Position numbers and translations under genes: made by a program
The notes under the pieces: generated by a model
The model's database searches: none
Told to the model about the DNA's origin: nothing
Seen by the model: only the letters and a program-made list of their open reading frames with translations
Assembly (NCBI GenBank): GCA_937923605.1
Contig: CALDTY010000015.1
Coordinates: 1 to 35,882, forward strand
Source of the DNA: Candidatus Absconditabacterales bacterium
GTDB taxonomy: Bacteria > Patescibacteriota > Gracilibacteria > Absconditabacterales > Absconditicoccaceae
DNA: 35,882 nucleotides
Reading direction: 5' to 3'
Part shown: piece after piece, positions 29,374 to 35,882 of the stretch
Numbering within the stretch: the first letter of the stretch is position 1
Layout of the letters: every line of letters begins with the position of its first letter

Positions 29374-31236
29374 ATGAATACATTCAATTTTTCACCTTTG
29401 AAATCTCAAAAGTGATGAAAGAAAATAATTTCGAAACGTCGTATTGTAAGGTTTTTTTGAGCCTTAAAAGAAAAAGTAAGCAGTCAATTTAGAACTATTA
29501 AGACAGCAACAAACTCATCTTTTTGATCAAAGATGAATTTTCCTAAATGGAATCATAAAAAGTATAGTTCATTATTGTGGAATCGTGTGGGGAATATGAC
29601 AATTTTATTTGTACTTGGTTTAGTAATCTTGCAGCCATCGAGGTTTGAAATAGAGACTAAAAGAAGTATTTCATCAAGTGAAGTGTATGCACAAGTCTCT
29701 GAAAAATGAAATCTGGGAGATGATTGATCAATTAAGTTTGATATGTTCATACCATGAAGTAATGAATCCTGAGAGATTGTTTATGAAATTGGTCAATGAG
29801 ATACCTTGTCAGAAATTGCAAGAAGATTTTGAACCACAACTAAGATACTTATTGATTCTAATAATATCCAAGACGCAAATAACTTAAGCAAGTGACAAAA
29901 AATTCGTATTACAAACGAATGAGGTGAAATTATTTATGAAATCCAAGAGAAAAGTGATATTACAACCTTTGCGGAAAAACATGATCTAGATCTTGAAGAG
30001 GTGATTGAATTGAATTATTTACCTGACACTAAGTTCGAGTTAGTCGCAGGTCAACAACTATTCCTTAATTTAACAAGAGAACAGGCTGAACTCAAATGAC
30101 TTCGACAAACTCCTGAATATGTTAGACCAGAATGACTAGTAGAAGATATATCAGATGAAATGCTTGCAAAACAAAAGCAAGAAGAATGATCTGGAAGTAT
30201 TCTAGGTACATTTTTTGCTGGTGTTAGTTGAGATAATCTTATTACAGATATCACTAAAGAAGATGAGATTGAGCAACCTCTTACTGAAATTGAGAAACTA
30301 ATTGATTTATGAGAACCTCAACAACAAGTTATTTCAGCTGAGGAAACAACTAATCAACTTGAAGAACAACAAAGAGCTTTAGAAGAGGCAATTGAAAAAG
30401 CTAAGAATGAACAGGAAAGAAAGAAATTAGAAGAAGAAAAGAAAAAACTAGAAATCCTCATAAGAAAAGATATCGAACAGCAACAAAAAGAAAAAGAAGT
30501 TGCTCAACAACAAGTGATTTCAGCAACTGAAACAACTGAACGTATTGATGAAGCAAACGAACCTAAGCCAGAACCTGTAGAAAAAGAAGTGGAGCAAGAA
30601 GTCATAACTGCTGAACAAACAACTAAAAAGATTGAGCAAATTACGTCATGTGGAGAAGGAAAATGTCTACATAAAGGAAAATGTTGGTCAATGCCAGGTA
30701 ATGCCTATTGTACACCTGATGATGATCAAAATGCGTGGAAGTGTGAAGAGTGATATGTAGACACAAGAAGGTCGTGTGTAGAAGAAAAAGTGTATGAAGA
30801 AAAGACAAGCACAAGATGAACTGAACCAGTTAAATCTTGAACCATATCACAATGGTATTTCAATCCATATAATGACGGATACTGAAACTGATGGGGTGCA
30901 TGACATTGTACTCACTACTCATGACGATACCGATGGAAACATTACTGAATAATGACTGACTGGAGATGAAATTGAGGACAACGATATTGGAATGCAAGTG
31001 CGGCATGATGGCAAGTATGAAGTGTTCCAGAAGTTTGATCAATTTTTGTTGCAGATTCATGATCATGAAGATGGTCAGCTTACGGACATGTATGAATTGT
31101 TATTAAGGTAGATTGGGCTTCAAATTCTATTCTTGTTGAAGATATGAATTATGCTGGTAGATATATAGTAACTCAACGTTGGATGTCTATGAATGAATCA
31201 GGTCTAATTTGATATGTTTACCCAAGAAAAAAATAA
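29374..31236 (+). CDS. Membrane-anchored peptidoglycan hydrolase: LysM, coiled coil, EGF-like and CHAP domains (620 aa)
   Basis: A basic N-terminus of about 70 residues is followed by a transmembrane segment (MTILFVLGLVILQPS, 75-89) and a LysM domain (about 134-180, IGQGDTLSEIARRFGTT, binds glycan). A second LysM-like stretch (about 182-235), a Glu/Gln/Lys coiled coil (about 323-380), a six-Cys EGF-like module (426-468, CGEGKCLHKGKC) and a C-terminal CHAP domain follow. In CHAP the nucleophile is Cys512 (AGHCTHYSGRYR), with His572 (YGHVGIVI) and the acidic/Asn residues at 589-592 (VEDMN). Much of CHAP's glycine is UGA-coded, so the catalytic domain is invisible under the standard code. CHAP enzymes cut peptide crosslinks or the amidase bond in peptidoglycan. 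The class A PBP gene follows 83 nt later, suggesting a synthesis-and-cleavage pair. Confidence 0.92.
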
Positions 31237-31278
31237 GAAAAATCACTTCTCTTTTGCTTGCAAAAGGGTAGTATGCAT

Positions 31279-31302
31279 AGCAGAGGCAGACTCTGCTTTT
31301 TT
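31279..31302 (+). terminator. Terminator between the CHAP hydrolase and the PBP gene
   Basis: The 7-bp stem AGCAGAG / CTCTGCT with a 5-nt loop is followed by T6. It lies 43 nt past the hydrolase stop and 18 nt before the PBP start. Confidence 0.88.
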
Positions 31303-31319
31303 GTATCTAATTAAGTTTT

Positions 31320-34300
31320 ATGAAACCACTTAAGGATCTACGAAAAAATTTTAAGAAACGTTTTGGGAATTCCAATAAACGTAATGTTTCTAAAATTCCA
31401 GGTTATTCATCATGATCAATAGCTTCAAAGAAATCTAGAAAGAATATAAAAAGATCTCATGATAAATCACGTTTTTGGATTCGATTACGAATTATATGAT
31501 TATTGTTTTGAGTACCATTTATCGTTTGATGAGTTTGGTTGTATTCAAATGTAATCAAAGATCTTCCTAATATATCTGAAATAGAAGATGCTGATTTTAA
31601 TCAGACAACTGTTATTACAGATAGAAATGATGTCGTGTTATATAAATTGTATGAAGAGAATAGAGATTATATAGCATATGAAAAAATATCAGAAAATTTT
31701 GTAAATGCGATTGTCGCTACTGAAGATCAAAGATATCGAGAAAATCCTTGAGTAGACTGGAAAGGTACACTGAGGGCTTGATTAGTTGATATATCGAGTG
31801 GAGGTAAATCTGTTCAATGATGATCTACTATTACTCAACAGGTGATTAAGAATATACTTTTAACTCCAGAAAAGAAATTAACAAGAAAGTTAAAAGAAAT
31901 TATTTTGGCAATCAAGCTAGTTTGATATGTGAGAGATGATATTAGTGTTTCATATGAAGATTTGACAAAAGAAGAAGTAGAAAGAAAGATGAAAGAAAAA
32001 ATTCTAGAGTTATATTCGAACTATATTTTCTTGTGAAATAACTCATATTGAATTGAAATTGCATCTCAGACATATTTTTGAAAGTCAGCAGATGAATTGA
32101 GTATTTTGCAATGAGCAATCTTGGCTGGTATACCTCAGGCTCCATCTAGATATGATCCATACTCAAACAGAGCCTTACTGATGGGTTCAATAATAGTTAA
32201 AGACTCATCGATAGATGAAGACATTGAAACACCAATTGATGTCAGTGATTCGGTTAAGAATGAAGTTGAAACTCGCGCAAAAAAGACAATTCAAGATACT
32301 TCATTTTCAAATAAAAGAGATTGAGAACAATTGTTGTCCTTTTTAGATAGTTTATTGTCTACCCAACAAACTATTTGAGGAAAAAAATATAGTATAGATT
32401 ATAAATTGTGAAGAAAAGATGTTGTCTTGGCAAGAATGTATGAGGAATGATATATTAATGAAATTCAATTAAAGGAGAGTTTGATAGATGGACTCGATTA
32501 TGAATTTTCACGTAATTCTATCGAAATAAAGGCTCCGCATTTTGTGTTCTGGGTAATAGAAGAGCTTGAGAAAAAATATGATCAAGAAGTATTACGTACG
32601 TGATGATTAACAATCAAAACGTCATTAGATTATGATATACAAAAATTAGCAGAAGCAAGTATAGCTGAAAATTCTAAACACTATAATGCGTATAATGCTT
32701 GAAATGCTTGATTGCTCTATACAGATAGTTTAAATGGAGATATTTTAGCTTATGTTGGATCTAGTGACTATAATGATGATGATAATGACGGACAAGTAGA
32801 TATGGTGAGAGCATTAAGACAACCATGATCGATTATAAAGCCGTTTATATATTCATTGTGATATATGAATATGAAACTTACAATGGATAGTCCGATTTAT
32901 GACATAAAGATGAAGATTTGAGATAATGAACCTAATAATTCAGATTGAGAATTTCGATGATTAACAACAGTTAGCAAAGCATTGGCAGGAAGTAGGAATA
33001 TCCCAGCTATTAAAATGTTTATGAATGCATGAGGTGAAACTGCAACAAAGAAATTTCTTACCGATTTATGATTAACTAATCTTATATTAGATAGAGATCA
33101 CTATGGATACGCATTATCACTGTGAGCAGCAGAAACACCAATGTTAGAAATGGCAAATGCTTACGCACATTTGAGTGCAATGTGAAAACCAGCAGTAATT
33201 GATCCTGTACTTGAGGTAAGATGAGCTGATAATTCTATATTGTATAAAAAAGAAATTGAGTTTCAGGACCAAGTTGTTCCAACTTGAGTTGCCTATTTGA
33301 TTTGGAAAACATTATCTGAGAAGGCTAATTTTCCAGAAGAATGGAGAACTAATTTTACGGCACCTTGAGATATACAATTTGCAACAAAAAGTGGTACGAC
33401 AAATGTCGTTAAATGAGAAGAAAAACTCCCTAGAGATTGATGGTTAGCAACATATACTCCATCGAAAGTGCTTATACATTGGGCATGAAATACTGACGGT
33501 AGTGCATTGAGATATGATGCTTACTGATGATGGTTAAATAGTCCAACTCGAAAGTCTTTTGTCAAAAAATTAAATGCTAGTAAATATATATTATCTGAAA
33601 CTATGGAGGAGAGAGAAGTTAAGTTAGCAAATATTTCACAGATTTCATGAAAATTAGCAACAGTGAGTACACCACTTGCGCTTATGAAAAAGTCTCTTTG
33701 ATATATTCATTCCTTGCCGACTGAATATGATAATCACGTAACTCAGTTGAAGATGGATACTCTTTGTTATTGAAGACCAACTGAGCTTACTCCAGCGAAT
33801 AGTTTATGAGTAGCATGGTACATTAAACCTGAGACAATCATGCCAAATAAGTATGATCAAGATGAGATACTAACCCGATGGAGATCTTGATGAGCAGCAA
33901 GTTACACTTCAGCTACTGGTAAATACTTTACAGTAGATTGAATCGCAGGTGAATGTAAAGATAGAGCAGAAATAGCTGAATTATGAGAAATCGCAATGAA
34001 TCTCATGCAACCTGTTGAATGACAATCTTTGACAAGAACGTTTACCTTACGACATCAAACAGAGTCTCCTTTTGTAATAACTGATATGAAACTTTATCTG
34101 AATGATATTGAACTTACGAGTAAAACATATGATAAGCCAAATCAGATCATCGACATCGCTGACATTACAATACCTGAAGCAATCGAAGATTGAGAGTATG
34201 TTCTAAAAGCAATTATTCGAGATGAAAAATGATACAGTGATTCAAGGTCTGTAAGAATTACTTTATGATGAAAAGAAACTGATAAAGTATCACCTTATCT

Positions 34301-34811
34301 TATTCAAGACAAAGTGAAAGTGAGTCAAAATGAAGATGGAACGACAACGGTTATCTTACTGTTTGGAGATGATGCATCGTGAATCTGAGATGGATATATA
34401 ACTCATCAATGAACTCAAATTCATGCATTCAAATGAAATCTAGCAACTTTTAGTACTGATAAGGTTGGAGCAATTGCATATCAAGTATATGACACAAGCT
34501 GAAACGAAGTAACTGGGAGTATAGAAATCAAGGCAGCGCCTGTCCCAACTCCAGAACCAGATGTTCCACAAGAGGAGATAGAATGAACGGAGAATGAAAA
34601 CAGTGCTAATATACCTGCTGATGAAGGCACTATTGAAGAAGGTGAAACTGATCCTGTAGAAGAAATTGATATACCAACTGAACCAGCTCCTGAAGTAGAG
34701 GTCGAAGAACCTCTGGAAGAAGTTGCTGAGCCAGAACCAACCATATGAAATTCATTGACTGAGGATGAGGTTGCTGCTGCAGTAAATAACTTGTTTCCTA
34801 ACTGACAATAG
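31320..34811 (+). CDS. Class A penicillin-binding protein (transglycosylase/transpeptidase, 1163 aa)
   Basis: A basic cytoplasmic tail and one transmembrane helix (about 55-77) are followed by a GT51 glycosyltransferase with ATEDQRY (Glu135) and QGGSTITQQ (166-174). A transpeptidase domain follows with SIIK (Ser504 nucleophile, 504-507), SRN (558-560) and KSGT (690-693). This enzyme polymerises glycan strands and crosslinks them outside the membrane. A C-terminal extension of about 350 residues has an Ig-like domain (about 890-980) and a long acidic Pro/Glu tail ending FPNGQ. It is longer than typical PBP1A (about 750-850 aa) because of this extension. UGA codes glycines in the QGGS motif and before the nucleophile. 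The stop is TAG. Confidence 0.96.
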
Positions 34812-34826
34812 ATGATAATATAAAAA

Positions 34827-34863
34827 TAAAAGCCACTTGGAGAAAATCCAAATGGCTTTTTTT
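34827..34863. terminator. Terminator after the PBP gene, shared with the convergent gene
   Basis: AAAAGCCACTTGGA pairs with TCCAAATGGCTTTT with one C-A mismatch, GAAAA loop, and a run of 7 T downstream. The A-run on the left makes it usable by the minus-strand gene ending at 34877. Confidence 0.85.
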
Positions 34864-34876
34864 ATCATGTAGAAAT

Positions 34877-35590
34877 CTATTCAATCTGATGAATTAATGT
34901 CCCAGTCACGTATTTTTGATGTCTCGTTATCAATTTATAATCTAACTGAGAATCAGCAATTTCTAATATAAACTGACATAATCTTTTATTTTTATCTTTT
35001 TCAAGATATTCTTGTAGACTACCTAGTAACCTAATTGAATCTTCTTTTTCTCTTGCCTCAAAGAACGCGTAACATTTGTTTCCAATTTTTGCAATCTCAA
35101 ATGTTTTAATGCTTGTTGAAAACTCTTCCTTTAACTCTGAATCCCAATCATCAATAATATTTTTGATTGTTTTTTTGATGATTGTAGTCTTATGAACTAC
35201 TGGTATAGGATGTTCTATTAGTATAACTTCAACTTCATCGCAGAAATCGTTTAATTTTTCTATAAATTTAGGATCATCACAATTATAGAACTTGTTGTCA
35301 TCTTCTTTTGATTGAACCTCTAATGAAGTTTTATTTTGTCTAAAATTAAGATGAAGTCGTTGATTAAAGATTAAGATGGTTATATCTGAAGCCATATCAG
35401 TACGTATATGCAGCTCAGCTGAAAAAAAATTATTGTGCACTTCCTTATAAAGAAATTCGGCATACACTTTTAGAAATCTACATAATTCAACGGTAGATAT
35501 TTCGTTTTTTTCTTTCCTTACCTTATCTATAAGTTTTTTAAAGTACCCGTAAGTAGTATACTTACTTAGTAAATTCTCTAAATATATCAT
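34877..35590 (-). CDS. Unknown protein without UGA codons (237 aa)
   Basis: A soluble, Lys/Glu/Ile-rich alpha/beta protein. A helical start (MIYLENLLSKYTTYGYFKKL) is followed by a strand-rich middle (SAELHIRTDMASDITILIFN) and a second half with YAFFEAREKEDSIRLLGSLQ. Only four glycines, all GGN, and no TGA. No signal peptide, membrane segment or known motif is seen. The stop is TAG. It has its own promoter (TTGACT-16-TACACT). It is monocistronic, between the PBP terminator and the methyltransferase fragment. Confidence 0.82.
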   Translation of the reverse strand: MIYLENLLSKYTTYGYFKKLIDKVRKEKNEISTVELCRFLKVYAEFLYKEVHNNFFSAELHIRTDMASDITILIFNQRLHLNFRQNKTSLEVQSKEDDNKFYNCDDPKFIEKLNDFCDEVEVILIEHPIPVVHKTTIIKKTIKNIIDDWDSELKEEFSTSIKTFEIAKIGNKCYAFFEAREKEDSIRLLGSLQEYLEKDKNKRLCQFILEIADSQLDYKLITRHQKYVTGTLIHQIE

Positions 35591-35633
35591 CTGAGGATTT
35601 TTTTGATGAGTTAATGTTCGTGTTGTCTAAAGT

Positions 35634-35661
35634 AGTGTAACTAAATATTAAAATAAGTCAA
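35634..35661 (-). promoter_or_regulatory. Promoter of the 237-aa gene
   Basis: On the minus strand TTGACT (35661-35656) is followed after 16 nt by TACACT (35639-35634). The leader would be about 37 nt. The -35 core TTGAC is shared with the promoter of the UGA-free operon at 19354. Confidence 0.6.
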
Positions 35662-35671
35662 TAGTCTCCTT

Positions 35672-35882
35672 TTACTTTTTCAATATACAAATACTATTCC
35701 TGCTATCTTTCCATGATGAAATCAGTTCTCATGATTGGCTCATATATGAGAGCTGTGTTATAGAGAAGTCAGTTAGTCAGATTAGTTTCTGTAATTCATT
35801 CAAGGTAAACAGATGATAAAATCTGTGATACATGATATTATTCTGATGATATTTAGGATCTTTTCGTGGTATTGATAAATCG
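35672..35882 (-). CDS. Probable Trm9/ALKBH8-type tRNA methyltransferase, C-terminal fragment (about 70 codons visible)
   Basis: Only the 3' end is in the window; the gene continues beyond 35882 on the minus strand. Visible residues include LSIPRKDPKYHQNN, then the block YHRFYHLFTLNELQKLIGLT and an end NSICILKK. FYHLFTxxEL near the C-terminus with a final strand N-I-x-x-I-x-x-K is typical of class I SAM methyltransferases of the Trm9/ALKBH8 kind, which methylate wobble uridine modifications. One UGA codes Gly in LIGLTD and one in QSGEL. The assignment rests on this tail alone; another SAM methyltransferase is possible. Confidence 0.6.

Noticed and set aside
30860-31066. Minus-strand ORF over the CHAP domain
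   Set aside because: The plus frame carries the CHAP catalytic motifs when TGA is read as Gly; the minus ORF has none.
34481-34744. Ser/Gly-rich minus-strand ORF opposite the PBP tail
   Set aside because: It is the antisense of the acidic Pro/Glu tail of the class A PBP.
1-35882. Insertion sequences, prophage or a replication origin
   Set aside because: No transposase, integrase, phage structural gene, DnaA-box cluster or terminal inverted repeats were seen.

Overview
The window reads as chromosomal DNA of an ultra-small Patescibacteria (CPR) bacterium in which UGA encodes glycine (genetic code 25), that is Candidatus Absconditabacteria (SR1) or Gracilibacteria (BD1-5). Four things support this. 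The DNA is A+T-rich. In most genes in-frame TGA falls exactly where conserved glycines belong, for example RNP1 and RNP2 of an RRM protein, GVGLAAPQIG of peptide deformylase, the P-loop of a Mur ligase, YCTGGIRC of TrhO and LGRAS of ribosome recycling factor. Every complete gene ends in TAA or TAG, never TGA. Under the standard code most of these genes would be shredded. The two phyla cannot be told apart here by eye. All coordinates and protein lengths below use TGA=Gly.

Layout. 1-10407 (+): the 3' 3.47 kb of codons of a giant surface protein, with DUF11-like domains, a helical Cys-containing insert, SprB/PKD-like pairs, then 12 tandem units each closing in DEDDHDPA, and a C-terminus ending LPKTGT. 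10481-12056 (-): a small secreted protein, an RRM RNA-binding protein and a CPR-conserved protein. 12243-16355 (+): a membrane coiled-coil protein, an ECF-type sigma factor, HU, a short MurE-like ligase, an unknown protein and a NYN-domain protein. 16414-19271 (-): a six-gene, mostly membrane-protein cluster that includes a lipoprotein and a MIP18/SufT-like protein. 19463-20817 (+): three unknown genes behind a strong promoter with an inverted-repeat operator. 20885-24329 (-): PNPase and a secreted Fn3-like, C-terminally anchored protein. 24565-28337: ribosome recycling factor (+), a GAPDH-like protein (-), TrhO (+) and a membrane-anchored protein (+). 28339-28854 (-): peptide deformylase. 29159-29245 (+): tRNA-Ser(UGA), preceded by a duplicated copy of its 5' end. 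29374-34811 (+): a LysM/EGF-like/CHAP wall hydrolase followed by a class A penicillin-binding protein. 34877-35590 (-): an unknown protein. 35672-35882 (-): the C-terminal end of a probable Trm9/ALKBH8-type methyltransferase.

Themes. Many genes serve the cell envelope: the giant surface protein, LysM-CHAP hydrolase, class A PBP, Mur ligase, lipoprotein and anchored Fn3 protein. This fits a small cell living attached to another microbe, which is an inference from the lineage. The rest are housekeeping functions in translation, RNA turnover and chromosome structure. The most unusual signal is that seven genes (159, 107, 174, 127, 133, 386 and 237 aa) contain about 57 glycines and not one UGA codon, while their neighbours use UGA heavily. 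They look like a separate class of genes, possibly recently acquired from a standard-code donor or under different selection.
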